This document shows positions 46,439 to 55,256 of a DNA stretch of 64,000 nucleotides, piece after piece. The number at the start of each line of letters is the position of its first letter. Position 1 is the stretch's first letter. This stretch comes from Enterococcus ureilyticus (GTDB taxonomy: Bacteria > Bacillota > Bacilli > Lactobacillales > Enterococcaceae). The notes under the pieces were generated by a model. The model saw only the letters and a program-made list of their open reading frames with translations. It did no database searches and was not told where the DNA came from. The position numbers and the translations under genes are program-made. The stretch covers positions 1-64,000 of the forward strand of contig NZ_MIKC01000042.1 of NCBI RefSeq assembly GCF_001730315.1, given 5' to 3'.

Positions 46439-46735
46439 TTATTTTTTATTTAAACGATTCCTTGTTGTTCTAAGGAGTATCGCGAATAAACAGAGCGTCA
46501 AACCGAGCTCAAAAGCAAAAAAGTTCTTTTTCTCACCTGTTTTTGGTAAATAAGCTTGTTTGGTATCAGTTGGATAGAAGGAAGAGGTCGTCGTATCTTG
46601 GTCGATGAAATCAGGTCTTATATCTGTTAAATCCACAATCACTCGACTAACTTGACTATCTTCTTGTGCATAACAAAATTGAACGGAAAAAAGGCAAAGT
46701 AAGAATGTTAGATAGATCGCTACTCTTTTTTTCAT
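46439..46735 (-). CDS. Small LPXTG cell-wall-anchored protein (left operon)
   Basis: 98 aa. Signal peptide (KRVAIYLTFLLCLFSVQFCYA), a short mature segment of about 35 residues, then the sorting signal LPKTGEKKN with a hydrophobic helix and a basic tail (RTTRNRLNKK). Sortase should link it to the wall. A small LPXTG protein is a standard partner of WxL and DUF916 proteins in such operons. GGAGGT precedes the ATG. It is the counterpart of the N-terminal part of the fused ORF at 54233. Confidence 0.9.
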   Translation of the reverse strand: MKKRVAIYLTFLLCLFSVQFCYAQEDSQVSRVIVDLTDIRPDFIDQDTTTSSFYPTDTKQAYLPKTGEKKNFFAFELGLTLCLFAILLRTTRNRLNKK

Positions 46736-46756
46736 ATAAGACCTCCTGCTGATATA

Positions 46757-48595
46757 TCAAGGTTCATCTGAAATCAACGTCCATTTTACTATTCCTTGAT
46801 AGCGTCCACTTTGTTCATTTTTGGGAATAGTCAATCGTAGGCTTTCAGATAAGTGCTGGGTCAAGTCTACGGAATTTTCTTCAAGTCCAGTCAAAGCTCC
46901 TTCGTAAAACAGAGTGGGCTCAAGCGACTTGGGTTTTGAGTTGTTTAGTAAAAGAGTACCAAGCATTTCTCGACCGCTAGCTTCTTTTAGCGGATTTGAT
47001 AAGTCTACAAACAACTTCAACGCGGATTTTTGCTCTCTATTGTCTGTGATGCAAAGACTATTAGGGGCAACTGCCGTCAAAGCTGCCTGATTTTCTTGAC
47101 CGATTTCAATTGAGCCGAAATCTAAATCTTCTGGAACACTCAACATTAATAAATTTTCAGGTTCTTGGATTTTAGCCATGGTTTTAGCCACGTTATTCTC
47201 ACTGTTTTGAGGGCTATAATTGGTTTCAAATGCACAGTAAGCATCCTTAGATAAGCGTGTAAGCTTTCTTAAATCATAATGAATAATGAGCTCTTCTTGT
47301 GCATAAAACATTTCTATTCTTTTGGAAAGATTTGTTAAAGAAAATGAATGTCCAGCAATCAAGATGGAATACTCCTCTTGCCCAATCGGAATTTTCTGAT
47401 TAGTACTTTTAACAACAGCTTCCATACTGATAGCTTCAGAAAGTAGGTCGAATTCTTTTGGAAAAGAGAAACGCATGTAGTTTAACTGTGCAGGAATTGA
47501 GTGTAGCTTTGTATTGGTGTCGGCATCGACTGAGTTTGAGACACTGATTCCTTGCGCATTATTCTCCAACTTAATATCAGCATAAGAGATTTGGGTGGTT
47601 AAAGTAGTTAAATATTCTGGTGTGTCTTCAACCACTTTGAAGTAAATAATCACAGAACTTTGACCATTTACCGTCCAGTACTGATCAAACTTATCTCTTA
47701 TTCCAAGTTCAGCTGTAAATTCATTTTCTTTAGAAAAATCTGGTTTAACATGCCATTCGATCGTAGCATCATACCCACTTGAAACCACACGGAAATAATC
47801 TTTTGGATCCTCACTAACCGTAGCACCTTGTTGTATCAAAATGGGATTTTCCTTGCTAGTTCCTCTAGGAGCATCAACAATCAAGGGGGGAATATCGACG
47901 TTTAAAATCAATGAGATAGACAATGGATATTCCCAGGTATTCTCCACTTGATTGATAGAAAAATCAACTGAATTCATGCCATCAATCGTTTTTTTGCCCG
48001 CAAAATGCCATCTTGCTGAAAGGGTCTCATAAAATTTTTTATCCAAGCTTTCTCGCTCTCGAATGATGTCTAAAGATTGCCCTGTGAGTTCAGTTTGTGT
48101 ACCGGGAAACTTTTGATACGTTGGCTTTTCGAAGGAAAGAAGACCATCGTAAGCTACGACAGACTGATCAGAAAGGGTATAGTCTAAATGAACAGTTCCA
48201 TCGATTGAAATCGTTAACTTATCTCCAATATAGATACCGATTCCTTTTGATTGATCTAGCTGTTTTTTTAATTCTTGAAGCTTTTCTTTTGCTAGTGTTG
48301 TCAAATCAGAGCGAAGAAGTGTTGAATCAATTTCAGGTGCAGTTGAGGCTACATCCTGTTGTTGATCCGACCTTTTTTCTAGCAAGACCTCTGTTGATTC
48401 TATAATGTTTACTTCTTCTGATGGAGACGAAGTATTTTCAGTTTGAGAAATTTTTGTTTCCGATTCATTGCTAGAAAATGTCGAATCAGAAGGGTTAAAA
48501 ATATAGTCAGCGCTAACTTTACTACTAGGTAGAATAGAAACAATCAGCATACTGGCAACGATAATGGATAAAATTCCTTTTTTCAGGCTAGACAC
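46757..48595 (-). CDS. Large secreted protein with WxL-like C-terminus (left operon)
   Basis: About 610 aa. Signal peptide LKKGILSIIVASMLIVSILPSSKVSA, an Ser/Thr/Glu-rich segment, a long beta-rich central part, and a C-terminal region ending VKWTLISDEP that matches the second WxL motif; the first motif is degenerate (ALKLFVDL). The frame opens at GTG 48595, but that codon lies within the ribosome binding site itself (AGGAGGTG). A CTG at 48586, 7 nt after GGAGGT, is the more likely start. It is the counterpart of the 781-aa protein in the right operon. Confidence 0.8.
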   Translation of the reverse strand: MSSLKKGILSIIVASMLIVSILPSSKVSADYIFNPSDSTFSSNESETKISQTENTSSPSEEVNIIESTEVLLEKRSDQQQDVASTAPEIDSTLLRSDLTTLAKEKLQELKKQLDQSKGIGIYIGDKLTISIDGTVHLDYTLSDQSVVAYDGLLSFEKPTYQKFPGTQTELTGQSLDIIRERESLDKKFYETLSARWHFAGKKTIDGMNSVDFSINQVENTWEYPLSISLILNVDIPPLIVDAPRGTSKENPILIQQGATVSEDPKDYFRVVSSGYDATIEWHVKPDFSKENEFTAELGIRDKFDQYWTVNGQSSVIIYFKVVEDTPEYLTTLTTQISYADIKLENNAQGISVSNSVDADTNTKLHSIPAQLNYMRFSFPKEFDLLSEAISMEAVVKSTNQKIPIGQEEYSILIAGHSFSLTNLSKRIEMFYAQEELIIHYDLRKLTRLSKDAYCAFETNYSPQNSENNVAKTMAKIQEPENLLMLSVPEDLDFGSIEIGQENQAALTAVAPNSLCITDNREQKSALKLFVDLSNPLKEASGREMLGTLLLNNSKPKSLEPTLFYEGALTGLEENSVDLTQHLSESLRLTIPKNEQSGRYQGIVKWTLISDEP

Positions 48596-48617
48596 CTCCT
48601 TATATACATCAGAAAAA

Positions 48618-49616
48618 TTACGTCAACGTTTTTTTATTTTTGTACAATAACAGAACAATAACAGCGATTAGCCCTAGAATTACTAGTGGGTATATTCCTT
48701 TAGTTGTTTTCTTGTTTTCAATATTAGATGTGGCAGAGTTTCTTTTTGTCTTTCCAGTAATAGTGAAGGACTCGGTTGTTTCCCATTTTTGCTCACCAAA
48801 CTGAATGATTGTTTTAGCGGTATAATTCCCATTAGACAATGAAGAATCAGTCAAAGAAATTTCAAAATCCATGGTAGAATTCGGGGCAAAGTTGACCTCG
48901 TTATTGGTTTCTTTGTACAGAATTTCGGTAGTGCCATCTCTACGTATTTCGGTCACTAGCTTCCCTTTTTTTGCAATGGCAGGTGTCGAATTATAGATTC
49001 GTTGAGTTAAGAATAGTTGATCCGCTTGCTTGTTTTGATTGAGTTTGTCAAAAGTAAAAGACAGTGGAACACTTTGGCTATTTTGACGTAATAAAATGGG
49101 AATGTCATAAGCAATCACATTTTGGATTGTCTGTGAAGCATTATCCGTTCGTTTTTCTTCAAATTCAATGCCACCTAAAATGATTCCTTGAAATTCTTTG
49201 GTGGGGCTTTTTAAGTGTAGGACTAAATCTGTTGTTGAGTTTGCTGGTACAGTTGTTTCCTTTGCTCCAGTGATTAAGTCAGCTAAATTATAGTCTGCAG
49301 AAGCATCAAGAGCGATTTCTGTAGGGCCGTAAATGATTTGACCATTTTTGTTTGTTGTTGCAGGACTGATTGTATTCGTAACGATGATCTCTTTATCAGA
49401 TGGATTTTTAAGAGAAAAGCGTAAATCGACTTCTTCATTGTTTGTTACGGTAAGATCATAGTAGCCATTAACGTCAGGTGCTTGCTGACTAGGATAATTA
49501 GGATTCACACTGAACGTTGTTTGAGTAGCTTGAGCTAGGGAGAAGTTTGGAGCCAAAAGAAGAAAGCTAATTAATAAGGCTAATATAAAAGCATAATCGT
49601 GTTTTTCTATAGTCAT
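48618..49616 (-). CDS. DUF916/DUF3324 WxL-interacting membrane protein (left operon)
   Basis: 332 aa. Signal peptide ending ANFSLAQA-like near residue 30, DUF916 (about 32-150, peptidoglycan-binding in related proteins), DUF3324 (about 160-295, binds WxL partners), then a C-terminal transmembrane helix (YPLVILGLIAVIVLLLY) and KNKK tail. It tethers the WxL complex to the membrane and wall. GGAGG precedes the ATG. First gene of the leftward operon. Confidence 0.9.
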   Translation of the reverse strand: MTIEKHDYAFILALLISFLLLAPNFSLAQATQTTFSVNPNYPSQQAPDVNGYYDLTVTNNEEVDLRFSLKNPSDKEIIVTNTISPATTNKNGQIIYGPTEIALDASADYNLADLITGAKETTVPANSTTDLVLHLKSPTKEFQGIILGGIEFEEKRTDNASQTIQNVIAYDIPILLRQNSQSVPLSFTFDKLNQNKQADQLFLTQRIYNSTPAIAKKGKLVTEIRRDGTTEILYKETNNEVNFAPNSTMDFEISLTDSSLSNGNYTAKTIIQFGEQKWETTESFTITGKTKRNSATSNIENKKTTKGIYPLVILGLIAVIVLLLYKNKKTLT

Positions 49617-49760
49617 ATGTTTCCTCCGTCTATTCTTTTCATTACACTAAAATTGATAGTTATGTAATGTTGAAGCTTATCATACAACAATATTTATAAA
49701 AAATATGTAGTTTCTTTTTTCAATAAATGTTGTTATTTTTTACATTTTTTGAATTAGAGT

Positions 49761-49809
49761 AAAAAAAAGAACCCTTTCTCTTTCGAACTGATCAAAAAGA
49801 GAATAGGGT
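49761..49809 (-). terminator. Terminator of the Mga-like gene at 49822
   Basis: ACCCTTTCTCTTT pairs with AAAGAGAATAGGGT; on the minus strand it is followed by CTTTTTTTT. It separates this regulator from the WxL operon downstream. Confidence 0.82.
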
Positions 49810-49821
49810 GTGGGGGATAGG

Positions 49822-51348
49822 CTAATTGTTTAGAGAGCGACTTCGGACCTTATATTTTTCAGTGTATACTTTATTTAAATAGGAAACCAAACGAGTGATT
49901 TTTCCGTGTTCTACGGTTGAATTCCAGACAAAAGTAGGCAGTTCTTTAGTAAGCCATTTAGATAAACTGACATCAGTAATCAGAAAATCTACCTGCTCAG
50001 AAGTGTAAGGCAGGAAGTTCACAGGGAACGAGAGGTTTTTAGTGAGCATTGCTTCAAAAAAATCTTTTTGGAAAACGCTTGAATGGGAGAAAACCGCAAT
50101 ATTCAAAGCTGGACGTTTACTATCCATTAGTTCTGAAATAAGTAGTAGGTAAAAATAATTCAATGATTCTTTTTGACTACTCAATGGTGCAATCACAGGG
50201 TCTAAAAACAAGTTATTTAAAAAATCGTAAATAAGCTCATAATCAATGAATAAATCCATATCAGCATAGGAACTATCATTAAAAATATTGATGATTTGAA
50301 CGGGACCAGGCAAATACAGATATCTACTGTGAAGTGAAAGTAAATTATAATAAAGATAAAAGTATTCATTAATATCTAGGGAAAGCTCAAATTCGTTCAT
50401 AAATTGATTGATCCAAGCCTCTGTAATCAAAGTGGAACTATTTGCTTTAGGCGCAACAAAACTTGTTAATTTCAATGTTGGAATTCGTTTTAATGGATAG
50501 ATTTGACTGGTCAAGAGTGTGAAATACAAAAAATTTGCTTCGTAATGCCAATTTAGCTGCTCTAAACTATCTAATTGAGAATAGTTTTTAGTAAAGGTTG
50601 AGAAAAAAAAGAGAAATTTTTCTTTCGCTAACATTGGGAAAGTTGATTCATTATATTCATACTCTTCATCAATAATATGGTCATTAGTTATGCGGAAAAT
50701 TGTCACAGCAAACCAGATGAACACCATATTTGGTTTCTCTAAAAATGGTTGTACTTCGAGACTGCTACTTTCTAACGTTTTTTTAAGTTTATCGAAATCA
50801 ATACTTGGGAACGGCCATTCCAAGACTTTGTAAGATCCCCAAAATAAAGAGAAAAAGAAGAAACGAATATGTTGTTCTTTTCCCTGGATTAAGGTAGAGG
50901 TATTTAAATCCAAAGTTAAATCATACTGCGCTACTATCTTTTTTAAATCAGTCATTTTTCTGTAGACAGTAGAATAACTATAAAATCGTTTTGTAGCGAA
51001 GCTTTGCAAATCAACAAAGGTTTCATTGAAAATTTCAAGACAAAGATTAAACAAAATGGAGTGCTCTAGATAATAAAGAAAAAAATAATTTGTATCAAAA
51101 TCCGGCGTAATGTCGGTATAAATAGTACTTTCGTCACTTAAGCTGATTGTGATATATTTTTCGCAGCCTAAATGTTTAATATCAATTTTCAAAGCTTCTA
51201 TATTTTTAAGAATAGTTCGACGATCTTTAGAAAGTTTACTAGCATAATCTGAAACAGATAGAGCACTCGTACCATTTAAGCGTTCTCGCGAAAGGTTATC
51301 TAATAATTCTAAGCGAAGAACGAATTCTTTATTTAATAATTCCTTCAT
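49822..51348 (-). CDS. Mga-like transcriptional regulator 1
   Basis: 508 aa. An N-terminal helix-turn-helix (ALSVSDYASKLSKDRRTILKNIEALKIDI, about 28-58) and a second Mga-type HTH (FATKRFYSYSTVYRKMTDLKKIVAQY) are followed by a helical PRD-like region and a C-terminal IIB-like fold, the plan of Mga/AtxA virulence regulators. ATG 51348 has AAGGAG 10 nt upstream; an in-frame TTG two codons earlier is the alternative. Placed beside two WxL operons, it probably controls one of them. It is about 25-30% similar by eye to the 514-aa regulator at 52351. Confidence 0.85.
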   Translation of the reverse strand: MKELLNKEFVLRLELLDNLSRERLNGTSALSVSDYASKLSKDRRTILKNIEALKIDIKHLGCEKYITISLSDESTIYTDITPDFDTNYFFLYYLEHSILFNLCLEIFNETFVDLQSFATKRFYSYSTVYRKMTDLKKIVAQYDLTLDLNTSTLIQGKEQHIRFFFFSLFWGSYKVLEWPFPSIDFDKLKKTLESSSLEVQPFLEKPNMVFIWFAVTIFRITNDHIIDEEYEYNESTFPMLAKEKFLFFFSTFTKNYSQLDSLEQLNWHYEANFLYFTLLTSQIYPLKRIPTLKLTSFVAPKANSSTLITEAWINQFMNEFELSLDINEYFYLYYNLLSLHSRYLYLPGPVQIINIFNDSSYADMDLFIDYELIYDFLNNLFLDPVIAPLSSQKESLNYFYLLLISELMDSKRPALNIAVFSHSSVFQKDFFEAMLTKNLSFPVNFLPYTSEQVDFLITDVSLSKWLTKELPTFVWNSTVEHGKITRLVSYLNKVYTEKYKVRSRSLNN

Positions 51349-51468
51349 AAACAAAACTCTCCTTATTTAGTACGAATAACGTCCTATAGTAATCATAAAA
51401 TAGTCAGCTTGAAAAGTCTATTTTAAGAACCTGTTAAGTCGTTTGCAAGTACTTGAGAATAGCAAAGA

Positions 51469-51518
51469 AAAAAACTAGGTGTATCTTGACCATTAAGCCA
51501 AGGTACACCTAGTTTTTT
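51469..51518 (-). terminator. Terminator of the winged-helix regulator gene
   Basis: AAAACTAGGTGTA pairs with TACACCTAGTTTT; A and T runs flank both sides, so it may act in both directions. Confidence 0.85.
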
Positions 51519-51561
51519 CTACGTAGAGTCGTGTTAAATGAGCCATTCAGTAATTGTGAAA

Positions 51562-52257
51562 CTAAATGGACACCATGTATCCTCTAGAACGAATCGTTTT
51601 AATAAAAATTGGATTTTTAGTATCGACTTCGATTTTTTTTCGTAAATGAAAAATTAAATTGTTTAGACGGTATGCTTTTTCTTTGTCATTATTTTTCCAA
51701 ATAGCTTGAAAAAGATCTTCATAGGTTACTAATTTTCCAGTATTCTCTACTAAAACGGATAATGCTAAAAATTCTAAAGGTGTGAGTTGGATTTCTTTTT
51801 GATCGCCAATGGTCACTCTAAGGCTATCAGGAAATAATTCTATTCTAGAATTACTTTTTGAACTCTCGGAAGCATCATCAGTGGAAGAGGCAGAGCCATT
51901 GTTTTTTTTTAATCGTTTGATTGTATTTTCCATTTGCAAAATGAAACTATCTGGTTGCTCTTGGTTAAGGTCAATGATTAAGTCTGCGCCTAATTGCAAA
52001 TAAATGAGACGATTGATTTGGATGAAGTGAGTTGAGAGTATCCAAAGCGGTGCATTGGTCTGACTTTTCACTTCCCAAATTTGTTCGCAAATAACTTTCA
52101 AATCATTTGGAGTATTTTCTTGGATCAAAATGATATCTAATTCAGAAAGTATTTTTTTGTTTTTACAATCAATAATAGTGTGTCCAGCATTTTCTAAACT
52201 ACTTATATATGAAGCGAGTTCTTCTTTAGATGTAACGATTTCACCTATTTTATACAT
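51562..52257 (-). CDS. OmpR/PhoB-type winged-helix regulator with degenerate receiver domain
   Basis: 231 aa. The C-terminal 95 residues are a PhoB-type DNA-binding domain (LTPLEFLALSVLVENTGKLVTYEDLFQAIW...LIFHLRKKIE..IKTIRSRGYMV). The N-terminal 115 residues resemble a response-regulator receiver, but where the phospho-acceptor Asp is expected (SELDIILIQEN) there is Gln, and the usual acidic pocket is not visible. No histidine kinase gene is near. It likely acts without phosphorylation. ATG 52257 has AGGAGG 6 nt upstream. It is the middle gene of three regulators between the WxL operons. Confidence 0.83.
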   Translation of the reverse strand: MYKIGEIVTSKEELASYISSLENAGHTIIDCKNKKILSELDIILIQENTPNDLKVICEQIWEVKSQTNAPLWILSTHFIQINRLIYLQLGADLIIDLNQEQPDSFILQMENTIKRLKKNNGSASSTDDASESSKSNSRIELFPDSLRVTIGDQKEIQLTPLEFLALSVLVENTGKLVTYEDLFQAIWKNNDKEKAYRLNNLIFHLRKKIEVDTKNPIFIKTIRSRGYMVSI

Positions 52258-52350
52258 GATATTCCTCCTAAGTTTTTCCATATAATACGTTTTTCAGATT
52301 TCTATTTAATTAGGAAACAATTGTCTAAAGTACATGAGACAAAGAATAGC

Positions 52351-53895
52351 CTAAATGGCGAAAGGAAGTTTGTTCTTACAGATTCTTACTAATAATTCTT
52401 TTAAATCTTCGTAATTTTGTTTTGTAGGGAATTCTTGCCATAAAACATAATTCGTTTGTTCTGAAACCAAATAAGAAAAATTATCTTTTGATAATGGGCG
52501 ATCAGATATAACGACATCGACAGTAGTTTGTACATCATCTACAATCGATAAGTTGAACTTATTAAATAAATCGCCATAATTCAGAATATATTTTTTCAGT
52601 GTTTGCCCGAGTGTTGAGAAAATAACTAGATGAACTGGAGGCATAAATTTTGTTACATCAACGCAAGAAAATAGCGTTTCTATATAATGAAACTTCAAAT
52701 AATGATCATTGATTTTCAAAAGTGAGGTTGTTTTTGTGATATTCGCAAGAATACCTCGTAATAAATCAATTTGAAATTTGAACGTTTTATCTAAAGTCGA
52801 TTCCTCAATCCAATTTTTATCAGCCGAAAAATTGAAGTGATTGAATAATTTTAAGCGATAGAATAATATACATGTTGCATAAATCAACTCATTTTCTTCT
52901 TCTAGAGAGAGCGGTTCATAAAGATACTGTTCTATATCGTTTACCCAAAGTAGGACATTGGCAAAGAAATTAGCTTTTGATAGTTCAGAGTTTTTGATGA
53001 AAAAATGAGAAATAGAAATAGAACTTGAATAAGGACCGTATGATAAAACTAAGCTATGCATGAAAGCTAATTCGATTTTAAGTTGAGCAATAGAACTTAC
53101 GGGACATAATGCTTTTATAAAATCGACTTCTTCAAGGAAATGCTGATGTTCTGCCTCATTTTGGTAAGTATAAAAGAGCATTCTATTTTCAATTTGTTTC
53201 TTTTTACGAATTCTTAAGATGGAAATGGATAGAAAAATTTGAAAATAATTTCGTTTTGAGTACTCAGTTGGTGTATAGATGGAAGAAGGAAATTTGTTTA
53301 ATAAATCATTCACTTCTTTTTGTGAGATAAAAGAAAATGGCCAATTTTCCCCGCCATATACTTCAAAAAAAAGAGAGGTATAAAATAAACGAATAGTAGC
53401 CTCATCACCTGTAATAGTCAGTTCTTTTTTGACCGATAAGGCTAAATTAAATGTATGTAACTCTGTATCGATTTTTTTTAAGTATCTTCTTAATGTTGAA
53501 TTGGTTACAAAATATTTATCAATAGCCTTTTTTATTGAGAACGAAGAGTCAAAGAGCAAATCTTTAATAATTAAGAAAAAAATCGAATTTTTTAGATACT
53601 CTCTTAACATGTAATGTATTGAAAACGTGAGTTGGTAGTGAAGAGAACAATAAAGTTTACTATTGGAGCCTATATAAAGATCTAAGCTAACGTTCTCCTT
53701 AAAGCCAAATGTTTCAATGTCCGACTGAATATCAATGATGGTTTGTTTGACAGTTCGTTCAGATAATCCTAATTTAAGCGAAATTTGTTCAACTGAGAGC
53801 GAATTTTTATGTTCCTGCTCAAAAAGTTTTAAAACTGAAAATCTACGAGAATCAATTCGTGTTAGAAAAGATTCTAGTTTTAACTCTTTTTCCAA
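52351..53895 (-). CDS. Mga-like transcriptional regulator 2
   Basis: 514 aa. Helix-turn-helix motifs LSVEQISLKLGLSERTVKQTIIDIQSDI (about 33-60) and SFSIKKAIDKYFVTNSTLRRYLKKIDTEL, then a helical PRD-like part and a C-terminal IIB-like region (HLVIFSTLGQTLKKYILNYG). Start TTG with AAGGAGG 7-8 nt upstream. It diverges from the rightward WxL operon across 337 nt, the classic position for an Mga-type activator of that operon. Confidence 0.85.
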   Translation of the reverse strand: MEKELKLESFLTRIDSRRFSVLKLFEQEHKNSLSVEQISLKLGLSERTVKQTIIDIQSDIETFGFKENVSLDLYIGSNSKLYCSLHYQLTFSIHYMLREYLKNSIFFLIIKDLLFDSSFSIKKAIDKYFVTNSTLRRYLKKIDTELHTFNLALSVKKELTITGDEATIRLFYTSLFFEVYGGENWPFSFISQKEVNDLLNKFPSSIYTPTEYSKRNYFQIFLSISILRIRKKKQIENRMLFYTYQNEAEHQHFLEEVDFIKALCPVSSIAQLKIELAFMHSLVLSYGPYSSSISISHFFIKNSELSKANFFANVLLWVNDIEQYLYEPLSLEEENELIYATCILFYRLKLFNHFNFSADKNWIEESTLDKTFKFQIDLLRGILANITKTTSLLKINDHYLKFHYIETLFSCVDVTKFMPPVHLVIFSTLGQTLKKYILNYGDLFNKFNLSIVDDVQTTVDVVISDRPLSKDNFSYLVSEQTNYVLWQEFPTKQNYEDLKELLVRICKNKLPFAI

Positions 53896-54232
53896 AAGCG
53901 CTCCTCCTTTTTCTACTAGTTCAAATTAAATGAAATAGCGCATATCAAAAAAGTATGCTTTAAATATTATATTAAATTTTTTTTTGATAATTTTCCAATT
54001 TTTTCTACTTCTATTTCAAATGAAGGATAAAACTAAGAAAACAGAATGTGAAAACGGTCCTTAAACAAGCTTTTGACCATTTTGTGTTGTGCTTGTACGA
54101 AAAAAATGAATCTAAACGTATGAAAAATAAAGCTATAATAGTTTTCGTCAACTGACTAAAAATAAAACTAAAAATAAAATAAGAAATTAATTAAACGAAA
54201 TTTCGATTTTATTTAAAAAGGAGGTGTGAAAA
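53896..54232. promoter_or_regulatory. Divergent control region between the Mga-like gene and the right WxL operon
   Basis: 337 very AT-rich nt. TATAAT at 54134-54139 on the plus strand has only a weak -35 (TCTAAA), which fits activator-dependent transcription of the WxL operon. A TATAAT on the minus strand (53971-53966) could serve the regulator. No ORF. Confidence 0.5.
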
Positions 54233-55231
54233 TTGAAAAATATTCGATTGTTTGTATTTTTGATTTTATTTTTGGGAGTAGGCTCATTTCAACAAGTGAA
54301 TGCTGTTGAAAGTCAAACAAACAGTCAAGTAGGAATTAAATTTATAGAAGGTGACAAAACAAAAGATTCTGATACAAGTGAGAGCAAAGATCCTCCTATT
54401 AAGGGAGGAAATGATGACTCGATACTTAAATCGCAAAAAGCGAATAGTTTTCCAAAAACAGGAGAGAGTGCTCCCAGTATGCTCCTATTTATAGTAGGTT
54501 CACTATTCATTATATTTGCGCTAACTTTCTATTTGAAAAAAGGAGGAAAAAAAGTGAAAAGAAAAGAAAAGATAATTACAGGTTTGATTTTGTTTGGTAG
54601 TATGAGTGTTTTTGCGCCAAGTATGGCTAGTGCTGCACCGGCAGATGGCATTCAAGGGACGGAAACTGGAAAAGGTGCAACTTCATACGGAACATTAAAG
54701 CTTGAAGCAAATACAGAAGGCGTAGTTCCGCCAATTAAGCCGTCTGAGCCTAGTGGTGAAACAGGGAATACAGGTGCTTTGACAATTGACAATGTAAGTC
54801 CGTTACTATTCGGAGAACACAAAATTGACGGTGGAAAAGCAGAATTCTCAACAGAAACAGTAGCACCTAATGTTCAAGTATCAGATAGACGAGGTGAAGG
54901 ACAAGGATGGAATTTACAAGTCCGCATGTCTGAATTTGCTGATAAAACAGATGATACAAAGATTTTAAAAGGAGCAGAACTCTCAATACCTGCTGGAACA
55001 GTGGGCAAAAGTGAAGGAAATATTGCACTCCCACCAGAAACTAAAGACGTTGTCATTGCAGGAAGCATCGACAGTGCTCAAACAATTTTTTCAGCAAAAG
55101 AAAAAACAGGACTAGGTACTTGGACCAATGAATTTGATGCATCACAAGTAAAATTAATGGTTCCAGCAGGGAACTTAAAAGGCGATTACCAAGCAACGAT
55201 GACATGGTCACTATTAGATGCACCAAAATAA
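54233..55231 (+). CDS. In-frame LPXTG-WxL fusion (two surface proteins in one ORF)
   Basis: 332 codons. Start TTG with AAGGAGG 8 nt upstream. Residues 1-24 are a signal peptide. FPKTG at 73-77, a hydrophobic helix (83-101) and a basic tail form a complete sortase signal. Where a stop codon would be expected the frame continues through a second signal peptide (IITGLILFGSMSVFAPSMASA) into a WxL domain with WNL and TWSL motifs. AAAGGAGG and an in-frame GTG (codon 108, 54554) lie at the junction. The translated product could be cut by sortase at FPKT/G and by signal peptidase after MASA, giving two proteins; internal initiation would give the WxL protein alone. Confidence 0.8.
   Translation: MKNIRLFVFLILFLGVGSFQQVNAVESQTNSQVGIKFIEGDKTKDSDTSESKDPPIKGGNDDSILKSQKANSFPKTGESAPSMLLFIVGSLFIIFALTFYLKKGGKKVKRKEKIITGLILFGSMSVFAPSMASAAPADGIQGTETGKGATSYGTLKLEANTEGVVPPIKPSEPSGETGNTGALTIDNVSPLLFGEHKIDGGKAEFSTETVAPNVQVSDRRGEGQGWNLQVRMSEFADKTDDTKILKGAELSIPAGTVGKSEGNIALPPETKDVVIAGSIDSAQTIFSAKEKTGLGTWTNEFDASQVKLMVPAGNLKGDYQATMTWSLLDAPK
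54554..55231 (+). CDS. WxL-domain surface protein, internal start within the fused ORF
   Basis: 225 aa from GTG 54554, with AAAGGAGG 7 nt upstream. The length equals that of the next WxL protein in the operon (225 aa). Signal peptide with predicted cleavage after MASA, a Pro-rich linker, then the WxL domain with RGEGQGWNLQV and MTWSLLDAPK. If this start is used, the upstream LPXTG gene simply lacks its own stop codon. Whether one or both products are made cannot be told from sequence. Confidence 0.65.
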   Translation: MKRKEKIITGLILFGSMSVFAPSMASAAPADGIQGTETGKGATSYGTLKLEANTEGVVPPIKPSEPSGETGNTGALTIDNVSPLLFGEHKIDGGKAEFSTETVAPNVQVSDRRGEGQGWNLQVRMSEFADKTDDTKILKGAELSIPAGTVGKSEGNIALPPETKDVVIAGSIDSAQTIFSAKEKTGLGTWTNEFDASQVKLMVPAGNLKGDYQATMTWSLLDAPK

Positions 55232-55256
55232 TAACAGAGATAGGGAGAAATGAAAA

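Noticed and set aside
54539-54556. A sequencing error as the cause of the LPXTG-WxL fusion
   Set aside because: A single indel would usually break one of the two frames; both halves are intact and in the same frame, so only a lost stop codon is needed. Not fully excluded.
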